This document shows positions 15,654 to 23,088 of a DNA stretch of 25,903 nucleotides, one piece after another. The notes beneath the pieces are model-generated. The model was not told where the DNA came from, did no database searches, and saw only the letters and a program-made list of their open reading frames with translations. Within the stretch, counting starts at the first letter, position 1; every line of letters begins with the position of its first letter. The stretch is from the NCBI GenBank assembly GCA_964371555.1, contig CAYJMQ010000026.1:1-25903 (forward strand), read 5' to 3'. The position numbers and the translations under genes were made by a program. The stretch is from CAYJMQ01 sp964371555 (GTDB lineage: Bacteria; Bdellovibrionota; JACOXK01; 2-02-FULL-40-11).

Positions 15654-16961
15654 CTAACCCCTTCGTCCTCTAATTCTCACGTTGCTTACAAAGCCTTCAT
15701 AGTTTCTAGAAAGAATGTGAGATTCGATTTGCTGAACCGTATCGAGCGCCACCCCAATTAAGATGAGAAGTGATGTTCCGCCAAAATAAAAGGGGACATT
15801 CGCTTTGCTATAGAGAATCGATGGTAAAACACATACTGCCGAAAGATAGAGCGCCCCTCCAGAAGTGATTCTTCCCAATACATGATCAATGTAATCTGCC
15901 GTATTCTGACCGGGACGAATCCCCGGAACAAATCCCCCCCATTTTTTCATATTCTCGGCAATCTCATGCGGCTTAAAAACAATTGCCGTATAAAAAAAAG
16001 CAAAGAAAACAATGAGACCCACAAAAAGAACATTATAGAACAATGATCCGGCGGTGAAGAAATTTTGAACCTGCCCTAAAAAAGGGATCGCAATAAATGT
16101 CCCAATCGTCGCGGGAAACATCATCAATGAAGAAGCAAAAATAGGAGGGATCACGCCAGAGGTATTGATTTTAAGGGGGAGATGACTCGCCTGTCCCCCG
16201 TACATCTTCCTCCCCACAATTCGCTTCGCATACTGAACCGGAATCCGCCGTTGAGATGTCTCAATAAAAATGATAATCGCAACAACGGCAACCATGAATG
16301 CCAAAATGAGAATAAATTTAATGACAGACCACTCCCCCGCCTTCACATAACCAATACTGTTCATCAGACCCTGGGGAATCCCGGCCGCAATTCCAGCATA
16401 AATAATCAGTGAAATCCCATTCCCAATCCCCCGTTCACTGATCTGCTCACCGAGCCACATAATAAACGCGGTCCCTGTTGCAAGCGTAATCATCGTCATG
16501 AGTCGAAACGCAAGACCTGGGTTTAGAACTACCGATCCCCCGCCGGGCGCCTGAATGCTTTCCAGGCCGAGACTGATTCCATACCCCTGAATCATGCAAA
16601 GAAGAACAGTCCCATACCGGGTGTATTGTGTAATTTTTTTCCGGCCAAGCCCCCCTTCTTTTGACAACTGCTCAAGATGAGGAACAACAACTGTAAGAAG
16701 TTGAAGAATGATCGAGGCGCTGATGTAGGGCATGATCCCCAAAGAAAAGATTGAAAAGCGCTCAAGCGCCCCTCCAGAAAAGAGGTTAAAAACACCAAAG
16801 ATCGTCCCCTGCGCCATTTTGAAAAAAACACGCAGGGCATCCACATCGATCCCCGGCGCGGGGACAAAAACACCGATTCGATAAACTGCGATCAATGCAA
16901 TGGAAATGAGAATCCGCTTCCTAAGCTCCGGAAGCGTTGCCAAACTCTCAAGGCCTGCCAC
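15654..16961 (-). CDS. secY: Preprotein translocase subunit SecY
   Basis: Pore subunit of the SecYEG channel in the inner membrane. The 435-residue product shows about ten membrane segments, beginning with RKRILISIALIAVYRIGVF, then the plug region (GGALERFSIFSLGIMPYISA), and a cytosolic loop with QRRIPVQYAKR. The GTG start at 16961 has AGAGG 6 nt ahead and lies inside the end of rplO (14-nt overlap), an unusually deep overlap for this pair. The neighbours are the normal ones for the spc operon. Confidence 0.98.
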   Translation of the reverse strand: MAGLESLATLPELRKRILISIALIAVYRIGVFVPAPGIDVDALRVFFKMAQGTIFGVFNLFSGGALERFSIFSLGIMPYISASIILQLLTVVVPHLEQLSKEGGLGRKKITQYTRYGTVLLCMIQGYGISLGLESIQAPGGGSVVLNPGLAFRLMTMITLATGTAFIMWLGEQISERGIGNGISLIIYAGIAAGIPQGLMNSIGYVKAGEWSVIKFILILAFMVAVVAIIIFIETSQRRIPVQYAKRIVGRKMYGGQASHLPLKINTSGVIPPIFASSLMMFPATIGTFIAIPFLGQVQNFFTAGSLFYNVLFVGLIVFFAFFYTAIVFKPHEIAENMKKWGGFVPGIRPGQNTADYIDHVLGRITSGGALYLSAVCVLPSILYSKANVPFYFGGTSLLILIGVALDTVQQIESHILSRNYEGFVSNVRIRGRRG

Positions 16962-17406
16962 TCAATACCTCTGCCGTTCCACCCGCTGTTTCTATTTTCT
17001 TACGTGCGTTCTCACTAAATGCGCTCGCCCGAATGATCAACGCATGTTTTAATTTTCCATCTCCAAGAATTTTAATTTTCCCCCGCTCTTTTGAAATGAA
17101 TCTCTGTTTTTTAAGATAAGCCGCGTCGACCAAAGTTCCCTCTGGCACATCGATCAATCTTTCTAAATTGACAACCTGGAATCGCTCCTTGAATGGATTT
17201 GTAAATCCCCTCTTGGGGATACGACGCTGATAAGGCATCTGCCCCCCTTCAAAAGAGGGGTGTATCGAGCCCCCGCTTCTTGCTTTCTGTCCTTTATGCC
17301 CCCGCGTGGATGTATGCCCTCCATGCCCAGACCCGGCCCCCCGCCCGATCCTCTTTCTTTTTTTTACCGCATCTCTTCTTTGTTCCAGCGTTCCCAACGT
17401 AATCAT
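16948..17406 (-). CDS. rplO: 50S ribosomal protein L15
   Basis: L15 is a 23S-binding assembly protein of the large subunit. The 152-residue product has the Gly/Arg-rich N-terminal extension typical of the family (RIGRGAGSGHGGHTSTRGHK at 21-40), GFEGGQMPYQRRIPKRGF-like sequence (here SFEGGQMPYQRRIPKRGF), and an Ala-rich globular end. The ATG overlaps the rpmD stop by 4 nt. Confidence 0.98.
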   Translation of the reverse strand: MITLGTLEQRRDAVKKRKRIGRGAGSGHGGHTSTRGHKGQKARSGGSIHPSFEGGQMPYQRRIPKRGFTNPFKERFQVVNLERLIDVPEGTLVDAAYLKKQRFISKERGKIKILGDGKLKHALIIRASAFSENARKKIETAGGTAEVLSGRP

Positions 17407-17630
17407 GCCTGAACCTCATATTTCACAAGCTGAATCACATGATTGATCATACCGCGAACCGCCGCTGTGTTTTTAAGCTGGACGGTCTGATTCAGCCTCC
17501 TCAGTCCCAATCCCTGCAGCACCGCTTTCTTTCGTTTCGAGTAACCTATGCCGCTTCTGACCAGAGTCACCCTGATAGATTTAGAGATAGATTCAGATTT
17601 CTTCAACCCTTTTCCCCCGAATAGCCGCAT
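17403..17630 (-). CDS. rpmD: 50S ribosomal protein L30
   Basis: L30 is a small large-subunit protein with the core IRVTLVRSGIGYSKRKKAVL and the LGLRRLNQTV motif. The frame allows an ATG at 17630 (75 residues, 38-nt overlap with rpsE) or a TTG at 17606 (67 residues, 14-nt overlap, GGGGGA ahead). The family is usually about 60 residues, which favours the TTG, but an ATG with GGGAA ahead is also acceptable. Its stop overlaps rplO by 4 nt. Confidence 0.93.
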   Translation of the reverse strand: MRLFGGKGLKKSESISKSIRVTLVRSGIGYSKRKKAVLQGLGLRRLNQTVQLKNTAAVRGMINHVIQLVKYEVQA

Positions 17631-18108
17631 ATTGTTCCCGGCTTCTTAATTGTTTGATCGCATCAAGTGTTGCTTTTAATACATTGTGTGGATTATTTGC
17701 CCCTAAACTTTTCGTCAACACATCCTGAACCCCGGCACACTCCAAGACAGCGCGGACAGCCGAACCTGCAATCAGTCCGGTTCCGGCAACCGCTGGTTTC
17801 AGAAGGACCTTCCCCGAACCAAACCTCCCAATCACTTCTTCCGGAATAGTTGTATTTTCCATTGGAACTGTCATCATACTTTTCCTCGCCTGTTCCTGAG
17901 CCTTTCGGATCGCCTCAGGGACTTCATCCGCCTTCCCGAGTCCCACCCCCACTTTTCCCTTTTTATCTCCAATAACGATCAGCACCGCAAAACTAAATCG
18001 CCTCCCCCCTTTTACAACCTTCGCACAGCGATTAATAGAAACAATTTTCTCAACAGACTCACCCTCTCTTCTCAAATCAACCGCTTTTTTTTCTGATGAA
18101 GTCCTCAA
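17593..18108 (-). CDS. rpsE: 30S ribosomal protein S5
   Basis: S5 stabilises the decoding region and takes part in mRNA helicase action of the 30S. The 171-residue product has the N-terminal double-stranded-RNA-binding-like half (INRCAKVVKGGRRFSF, GKVGVGLGKADEVPEAIRKA) and the C-terminal half with GTGLIAGSAVRAVLE and SLGANNPHNVLKATLDA. The start is a TTG that overlaps the rplR stop by 4 nt (TTGA), with GGAGG 9 nt ahead. The C-terminal coding end is shared with the 5' end of rpmD. Confidence 0.97.
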   Translation of the reverse strand: MRTSSEKKAVDLRREGESVEKIVSINRCAKVVKGGRRFSFAVLIVIGDKKGKVGVGLGKADEVPEAIRKAQEQARKSMMTVPMENTTIPEEVIGRFGSGKVLLKPAVAGTGLIAGSAVRAVLECAGVQDVLTKSLGANNPHNVLKATLDAIKQLRSREQYAAIRGKRVEEI

Positions 18109-18482
18109 AAAACAAGCCCTCCCTGACGGGCAGCTTCAGCAAGCGCCTTCACACGCCCATGATATTTATAGCCAGCTACATCAAAAACCACTTTTTTGAT
18201 CTTTTTCTCCTGCGCCCTTTTTGCAATTTCTTCCCCTATTTTGGCTGCCGCAGAAATATTATATCCCTTTTTAATTTTTAATCCCTTACTGAGTGTTGAT
18301 GCCGCAACCAACACACAACGCCCCTGGTCATCAATAATCTGGGCATAAATATGTTTCCCACTTCTAAACACCGCGAGCCTTGGCCTCTCCGGCAATCCCA
18401 AAATCCTTCCACGAATCCTACGGTGTCTTCGATGCCGCGCCACTGTTTTGGGTGAAGTTGCTTTTTTAAATCGTATTGCCAT
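18105..18482 (-). CDS. rplR: 50S ribosomal protein L18
   Basis: L18 carries 5S rRNA into the central protuberance together with L5. The 125-residue product shows the basic N-terminal tail (ARHRRHRRIRGRI), RPRLAVFRSGKHIYAQIIDD (33-52), and the end GYKYHGRVKALAEAARQGGL. It starts 2 nt after the rplF stop and overlaps rpsE by 4 nt. Confidence 0.98.
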   Translation of the reverse strand: MAIRFKKATSPKTVARHRRHRRIRGRILGLPERPRLAVFRSGKHIYAQIIDDQGRCVLVAASTLSKGLKIKKGYNISAAAKIGEEIAKRAQEKKIKKVVFDVAGYKYHGRVKALAEAARQGGLVF

Positions 18483-18484
18483 AC

Positions 18485-19033
18485 TTACGCACCTGCGGTG
18501 CCTGTGGATTTGCCAACTTTTCGAATGATAACCTCATCGTGATATTTAATCCCCGTCCCTTTATAAGGCTCAGGTAATCTCAAATTCCTGATCATTGCCG
18601 CCACAGATCCCAAAAGCTCCTTGTCAGGACTTAAAAGCGTAATCTTTGTGTTGGCTTCAACTTTGGCCTGAACCGTCTGGGGGAGCCTAAAATCAATAGA
18701 CTTCGTAAAACCAAGACTCAATTTTAAAATCTGCCCCTCCGGTTGAGCCTTCATCCCCAACCCTATGATTTCGAGTCTCTTCTCAAACCCTTGAGACACA
18801 CCGACAATCATATTCATAAGCAATGTTCTAAAAAGTCCATGCTGTTCACGAGTCAATCGCAACTCATTTTTTCTTTTTACCTCGACTCCCTGAGGCGTCA
18901 GATGAACCTCTAAAAAATCGGGAAATTTACGCTCCAGAGAACCTTTGGGACCCTGAACAAAAACTTTCCCATCTTTCATTTCCACTTTTACTTTCTCAGC
19001 AAGAGGAATTATCTTTTTCCCTACGCGAGACAT
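18485..19033 (-). CDS. rplF: 50S ribosomal protein L6
   Basis: L6 lies near the GTPase-factor site and contacts the sarcin-ricin loop region. I use the ATG at 19033 (MSRVGKKIIPL), the usual family start, giving 182 residues. An upstream start at 19063 would add 10 residues inside rpsH and is less likely. Two L6 repeats are visible, ending with the signature PEPYKGTGIKYHDEVI. The ATG is 4 nt after the rpsH stop, with GGTGA ahead. Confidence 0.97.
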   Translation of the reverse strand: MSRVGKKIIPLAEKVKVEMKDGKVFVQGPKGSLERKFPDFLEVHLTPQGVEVKRKNELRLTREQHGLFRTLLMNMIVGVSQGFEKRLEIIGLGMKAQPEGQILKLSLGFTKSIDFRLPQTVQAKVEANTKITLLSPDKELLGSVAAMIRNLRLPEPYKGTGIKYHDEVIIRKVGKSTGTAGA

Positions 19034-19037
19034 ATTT

Positions 19038-19433
19038 TCACCAGACCGAACAAAGAATTTCACCCCCCACTTTCAACTGACGGGCGCGTTTATCTGTCAT
19101 AACCCCTTTCGGTGTGGAAAGAATCGCAAGTCCCAAACCCTTTCTATACCGCCAAAGTTCCCTTACCGGAGAATAGATACGACAGCCGATATGACTCACC
19201 CTGACCAAACCCGAAATCACGCGCTTTTTTCCCGGCGCATACTTCAATGCCACACGAATCATTTTGTGATTGCCATCCTGAAAGACTGAAACATCGGTCA
19301 AAAAACCCTCTTCCTTGAGCTGTATCGCAATATCCCATTTTATTTTCGAATAAGGAATCACAGTCTCTTCTTTATAGATGAGATTGGCATTTCGAATTCT
19401 TGTTAATAAATCTGCAATAGGATCCGTTATCAT
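19038..19433 (-). CDS. rpsH: 30S ribosomal protein S8
   Basis: S8 is a primary 16S binder in the central domain. The 131-residue product begins ITDPIADLLTRIRNA and ends with STPKGVMTDKRARQLKVGGE and ILCSVW, the S8 signature in which the last residues hold the RNA-binding SxxKG(V/I)xT loop. In enteric bacteria S8 represses the spc operon. The gene starts 16 nt after rpsN. Confidence 0.98.
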   Translation of the reverse strand: MITDPIADLLTRIRNANLIYKEETVIPYSKIKWDIAIQLKEEGFLTDVSVFQDGNHKMIRVALKYAPGKKRVISGLVRVSHIGCRIYSPVRELWRYRKGLGLAILSTPKGVMTDKRARQLKVGGEILCSVW

Positions 19434-19449
19434 CTTCTCTTATACCTCG

Positions 19450-19632
19450 TTACCAACTTGACTTAATAACACCCGGAATCAATCCCCGGTTTGCCAATAA
19501 TCTTAAACAGATCCGGCACATGTCAAATTTTCTATAATAACCACGCGCACGACCGCACAGACGGCATCGCGTATATTTTCGCACTTTGAACTTTGGTTCT
19601 CTGTTACACTTTACCCGCCAAGCTACCGTCAT
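19450..19632 (-). CDS. rpsN: 30S ribosomal protein S14, zinc type (type Z)
   Basis: Short S14 of 60 residues with the complete zinc ribbon C23, C26, C39 and C42 and the family stretch YTRCRLCGRARGYYRKF. The N-terminus reads MTVAWRVKCNREPKF, which departs from the more common MAKxSMxxK start. S14 is in the 30S head next to S3 and S10. It is 2 nt after the rplE stop. Confidence 0.97.
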   Translation of the reverse strand: MTVAWRVKCNREPKFKVRKYTRCRLCGRARGYYRKFDMCRICLRLLANRGLIPGVIKSSW

Positions 19633-19634
19633 AT

Positions 19635-20174
19635 TTACCCCTTAAACGGCACTCCCAAACAGGTTAAAAGCGCCTTTCCTTCTTCATTGTTTTTCGCCGT
19701 TGTGCAGAGTGTTATATTCAATCCCCGAATTTTATCGATCGCGTCGTAACTGATTTCCGGAAAAATAATCTGTTCTTTAAGCCCAAAAGTATAATTCCCC
19801 TTCTGATCAAAAGACTTTGGCGACAGCCCCCGGAAATCACGCACACGCGGCAAAGCGACATTGACCAGACGATCTAAAAATTCATACATTCTATTTTTTC
19901 TTAATGTTACTTTGACGCCAATCGGCTGCCCCTTTCTCAATTTAAAATTAGAAATCGATTTTCGGGCACGCGTTGTTAAAGCCTTTTGACCCGAAATTAC
20001 GGCCAAATCCCCGGCTGCCTTGTCCAAAATCTTGCTATTTTGGACCGCCTCAGAAAGACAGATGCTCAGTGTCATTTTTTTGAGTCGGGGGACACGCATG
20101 GAATTTTCAATATTGAGTTTTTTCTTAAGCTCATTCACCCCTTCTTTCTCAAAATATGTTTTCAATCGTGCCAT
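19635..20174 (-). CDS. rplE: 50S ribosomal protein L5
   Basis: L5 binds 5S rRNA and contacts P-site tRNA and S13. The 179-residue product has the family pattern NSMRVPRLKKMTLSI (24-38), LTTRARKSISNFKLRKGQPI, LRKNRMYEFLDRLVNVALPR (91-110), and the end LLTCLGVPF. The ATG is 2 nt after the rplX stop. Confidence 0.98.
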   Translation of the reverse strand: MARLKTYFEKEGVNELKKKLNIENSMRVPRLKKMTLSICLSEAVQNSKILDKAAGDLAVISGQKALTTRARKSISNFKLRKGQPIGVKVTLRKNRMYEFLDRLVNVALPRVRDFRGLSPKSFDQKGNYTFGLKEQIIFPEISYDAIDKIRGLNITLCTTAKNNEEGKALLTCLGVPFKG

Positions 20175-20176
20175 GT

Positions 20177-20503
20177 TTATTTATCCAAAACCTCTCCACA
20201 CTTTTTGCATACCCGAACTTTTTTCTCTTTTACTTTTTTTCTCGAGATCCGGACACCTTTATTACACTTGGGACAAACAAGCAATACATTCGAAGCCGCA
20301 ATCGGCGTCTCCACCTCAATAATGCCCCCCTGAAGATTTTTTTGTGACGGCTTGACATGTTTTTTCGCCATGTGAAGCTTCTCAATGACAACCCGTTTTT
20401 TATCAAAAAGCAAACGCATCACCTTTCCTGTTTTTCCTTTATCTTCCCCGGAAATCACCTGAACCAGATCGTTCTTTTTAATATGTAAACGTGACTGAAG
20501 CAT
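20177..20503 (-). CDS. rplX: 50S ribosomal protein L24
   Basis: L24 starts 50S assembly and lies near the exit tunnel. The 108-residue product has the KOW motif (VQVISGEDKGKTGKVMR, 14-30) and a C-terminal zinc-ribbon-like CPKC (77-80) and CKKC (99-102). The start lies 8 nt after the rplN stop. Confidence 0.98.
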   Translation of the reverse strand: MLQSRLHIKKNDLVQVISGEDKGKTGKVMRLLFDKKRVVIEKLHMAKKHVKPSQKNLQGGIIEVETPIAASNVLLVCPKCNKGVRISRKKVKEKKVRVCKKCGEVLDK

Positions 20504-20511
20504 TTACTTCT

Positions 20512-20880
20512 TTAGAGAACCTCCGGGGACAATGAAATAATTTTCATAAACCCTTTGTTTCTCAACTCCCGTGCGACCGGACCAAAAATACGCGTTCCGA
20601 TCGGCTCCTTTTGATTGTCAATTAAAACAGCCGCATTATCATCAAATCGGATATAAGAACCGTCAGCCCTTCCCACCTCTTTGACAGTCCGAACAACCAC
20701 AGCCTTGCAAACAGAACCTTTTTTGATTTTAGAAGTTGGCAGCGCCTCTTTGATTGACACAACAATCACATCGCCAACGCTTCCAAATTGTCTCGCAGAT
20801 CCACCCAGCACTTTAAAACACTGCACTTTTCTGGCGCCAGAATTATCCGCAACTTCGAGCATTGTCCGTAAACCAATCAT
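20512..20880 (-). CDS. rplN: 50S ribosomal protein L14
   Basis: L14 lies at the subunit interface, forms bridges B5 and B8, and is the docking site of the silencing factor RsfS. The 122-residue length is standard, with VADNSGARKVQCFKVLGG and GTRIFGPVARELR. The ATG overlaps the rpsQ stop by 4 nt. Confidence 0.98.
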   Translation of the reverse strand: MIGLRTMLEVADNSGARKVQCFKVLGGSARQFGSVGDVIVVSIKEALPTSKIKKGSVCKAVVVRTVKEVGRADGSYIRFDDNAAVLIDNQKEPIGTRIFGPVARELRNKGFMKIISLSPEVL

Positions 20881-21146
20881 GAGGTTTTTCTCAAGACCTC
20901 CTTAAGTCTCCATTTCTTAAGTTTGCTCAAGGGACGCGACTCAACAATGCGAATAGTGTCCCCCACCTGTGCCGCCTTTTTTTCATCATGAACATAATAT
21001 TTTTTCTTGAGTCGGATATATTTTTTAAAAGTCGGATGTTGAACAGTTCGCAAAACTTGAGCAATAAGCGTCTTTTGCATACTTGTCCGGATTACAACCC
21101 CTTCCAGCTCGCGACGATTTCCCCTTTGTTCTATGACTTGATTCAT
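20877..21146 (-). CDS. rpsQ: 30S ribosomal protein S17
   Basis: S17 is a primary 16S binder with an OB fold. The 89-residue product has GVVIRTSMQKTLIAQV (16-31) and VGDTIRIVESRPLSKLKKW (61-79), the S17 signature. It overlaps rpmC and rplN by 4 nt at each end. Confidence 0.98.
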   Translation of the reverse strand: MNQVIEQRGNRRELEGVVIRTSMQKTLIAQVLRTVQHPTFKKYIRLKKKYYVHDEKKAAQVGDTIRIVESRPLSKLKKWRLKEVLRKTS

Positions 21147-21334
21147 ATTCCCCTCTTTTCACGCAGAATGGTTTTTATCCGCGCAAAATCCTTTTTAAGC
21201 AAATTCCTTTTTGATCCCTGATTGATCTCATCTGTATTTGACCGAAATTGAATATCAAAAAGCTCTTTTTGGATTTCAATTTCCTTGGCCTGAAGCTCTT
21301 GAACAGGAAGTTCCCGAATATCTTTTGCCTTCAT
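21143..21334 (-). CDS. rpmC: 50S ribosomal protein L29
   Basis: L29 sits at the exit tunnel beside L23 and forms part of the docking site for nascent-chain factors. The 63-residue product is two helices, with the start MKAKDIRELP and the family end RIKTILREKRG. I use the ATG at 21334, which shares one base with the rplP stop (TGATG) and has GAGG 7 nt ahead; a TTG three bases upstream would add one residue. Confidence 0.96.
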   Translation of the reverse strand: MKAKDIRELPVQELQAKEIEIQKELFDIQFRSNTDEINQGSKRNLLKKDFARIKTILREKRGI

Positions 21335-21747
21335 CAAAATTCCTCACGCACCATAAATTTTGTCTTTATAGGAAGTTTAAAGGCCGCAAGATTGAGCGCC
21401 TCCTGAGCGGTGCTCCGATCGACTCCTTCCATCTCAAAAAGAATCCTTCCAGGCCGAACAACAGCTACCCACTCCTCCGGACTCCCCTTCCCTTTTCCCA
21501 TACGTGTTTCCGCAGGTTTCCTGGTAAGAGGCTTATCTGGAAAAATACGAACCCACACTTTTCCTCCCCGCTTTACAAAACGCGTCATCGCAACCCTCGA
21601 GGCCTCAATCTGCTTGGAAGAAACATATCCCGGTTCAAGCGCCTTGAGGCCATATTCCCCAAAATCGAGATTACACCCGCGAAAAGCGGCTCCTCTCATC
21701 CGCATCTTTTGCTGTTTTCGATATTTTACTTTTTTAGGACTCAGCAT
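21334..21747 (-). CDS. rplP: 50S ribosomal protein L16
   Basis: L16 lies near the A site and 5S rRNA and is needed for tRNA accommodation. The 137-residue product is standard: SPKKVKYRKQQKMRMRG at the N-terminus, KQIEASRVAMTRFVKRGGK (45-63), RIFPDKPLTRKPAETRMGKG, and EWVAVVRPGRILFEMEGV. It starts 4 nt after the rpsC stop. Confidence 0.98.
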   Translation of the reverse strand: MLSPKKVKYRKQQKMRMRGAAFRGCNLDFGEYGLKALEPGYVSSKQIEASRVAMTRFVKRGGKVWVRIFPDKPLTRKPAETRMGKGKGSPEEWVAVVRPGRILFEMEGVDRSTAQEALNLAAFKLPIKTKFMVREEF

Positions 21748-21751
21748 AAAA

Positions 21752-22405
21752 TTACCCGCCTATATTTTTCGTTTTCTCATTGCCAATAATAAGCCCTTTG
21801 TAAATCCAAACTTTCACTCCAATAAGCCCATAGGTGGTAAGCGCTTCCGCGGCGCCATAATCGATATCCCCGCGAATGGTGTGAAGTGGAACAGATCCTT
21901 CCAGATAGGTTTGAGTCCTCGCAATCTCCGCCCCTCCAAGCCGTCCCCCGCATCTTATCTTCACCCCTTTTGCCCCAAAACGAAATGCAGCGGTGATCGC
22001 TTTCTTCATTGCCCGACGAAATGCCACCCGTCTTTCAAGCTGAGATGCTATATTTTCAGCAACAAGCTGGGCATCTAATTCAGCCTTTCTGATTTCCTGA
22101 ATATTCAAGGCAATCTTTTTCGTCGTCTTTTTCTCAACCTCCGCCTTTAATTGATCTATGCCTGCCCCTTTTTTTCCAATGACAATGCCGGGGCGCGCCG
22201 TACAAATCGTAAACCGGATCTCATCAGCCACACGCTCAACAATCACCTTTGAAACACCCGCATGGTAAAGCTTCCCTTTAATAAATTTGCGGAGCACGAG
22301 ATCCTCATGCAGTTGATCAGCATATCCCTTGATTGCAAACCAGCGGGAATCCCACATTTTATTAATTCCCAACCGAAATCCGATTGGATTTGTCTTCTGC
22401 CCCAT
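21752..22405 (-). CDS. rpsC: 30S ribosomal protein S3
   Basis: S3 lines the mRNA entry tunnel. The ATG at 22405 (MGQKTNPIGFRLG) is the family start, giving 217 residues; an upstream start at 22459 overlaps rplV and is rejected. A type II KH domain contains the VIGKKGAGIDQLKAEV loop (about 67-82), and the C-terminal domain has GVKIRCGGRLGGAEIARTQ. The ATG is 2 nt after the rplV stop, with a purine-rich ribosome site. Confidence 0.98.
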   Translation of the reverse strand: MGQKTNPIGFRLGINKMWDSRWFAIKGYADQLHEDLVLRKFIKGKLYHAGVSKVIVERVADEIRFTICTARPGIVIGKKGAGIDQLKAEVEKKTTKKIALNIQEIRKAELDAQLVAENIASQLERRVAFRRAMKKAITAAFRFGAKGVKIRCGGRLGGAEIARTQTYLEGSVPLHTIRGDIDYGAAEALTTYGLIGVKVWIYKGLIIGNEKTKNIGG

Positions 22406-22407
22406 CT

Positions 22408-22746
22408 CTATTTTTCTCCCAGCTCTACGGTTACATGACTCGTGCGTTTTCGAATCCACGCAGCAGAACCCCTTGCGCGCGGCGTTACACGATAATGGAT
22501 CATCCCTTGTCCCACATCAACCTGTTGAACAAAGAGATTGTCGACATCCACTTTCCCTTTTTGATCTGCATTTGCAATGGCAGACTGAATCACCTTGGCC
22601 AAAATCCTTGCCCCCTTTTTATCCACAAACTTTAAAATATGAAGCGCCTCTCCGGCATCTTTGCCCCGAACCAATTCAGCGACTGCCCTTAATTTCCGGG
22701 GGCCAATAAATGTATAACTCAAATGCGCTCTCGAAACTGACATCAT
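22408..22746 (-). CDS. rplV: 50S ribosomal protein L22
   Basis: L22 and L4 form the constriction of the exit tunnel. The 112-residue product has the family pattern YTFIGPRKLRAVAELVRGK (11-29) and the beta-hairpin VTPRARGSAAWIRKRTSHV (87-105) that reaches into the tunnel. Two ATG codons stand in tandem (22746 and 22743); GAGGG is better placed for the second. It starts 29 nt after rpsS. Confidence 0.98.
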   Translation of the reverse strand: MMSVSRAHLSYTFIGPRKLRAVAELVRGKDAGEALHILKFVDKKGARILAKVIQSAIANADQKGKVDVDNLFVQQVDVGQGMIHYRVTPRARGSAAWIRKRTSHVTVELGEK

Positions 22747-22775
22747 TCCCTCACAAACCTATCGCCATTTAATCC

Positions 22776-23087
22776 TTAAGCCTTAGCCTTATCACCGCTA
22801 ACTCCAGGCGCCGCCGCCTGCTCAGCTCTAGCTACTGTATGACTGTGGAAACTCCGCGTCGCCGCAAATTCACCCAGTTTATGCCCTACCATATTCTCCG
22901 TTACGTAGACAGGAACAAATTTTCTTCCATTGTGGACCAGAAACGTAAAACTTACCATTTCTGGCAAAATCGTCGACCTCCGGGACCATGTTTTAATCGG
23001 CGTTTTGTCCCCCGATTTTTGATGTATCTCAACCTTCTTCACCAGATGATGGTCAACAAATGGTCCTTTTTTAATAGAACGTGCCAC
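22776..23087 (-). CDS. rpsS: 30S ribosomal protein S19
   Basis: S19 is in the 30S head and contacts S13 and the A-site finger. The product starts ARSIKKGPFVDHHLVKKV and carries the signature GHKLGEFAATRSFHSH. At 103 residues it is slightly longer than the usual 90-95 because of an Ala-rich tail (about 88-103). The start is GTG, with GGGGTGAG ahead lying in the last codons of rplB, and only one base separates it from the rplB stop. Confidence 0.97.
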   Translation of the reverse strand: MARSIKKGPFVDHHLVKKVEIHQKSGDKTPIKTWSRRSTILPEMVSFTFLVHNGRKFVPVYVTENMVGHKLGEFAATRSFHSHTVARAEQAAAPGVSGDKAKA

Positions 23088-23088
23088 G

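Noticed and set aside
21410..22078. 222-codon plus-strand frame opposite rplP and rpsC
   Set aside because: It is a shadow of conserved ribosomal protein genes with basic, low-complexity translation.
22406..22459. Upstream start for rpsC (MDSKTHESC...)
   Set aside because: It lies in the end of rplV and is not part of the S3 family; MGQKTNPIG at 22405 is the conserved start.
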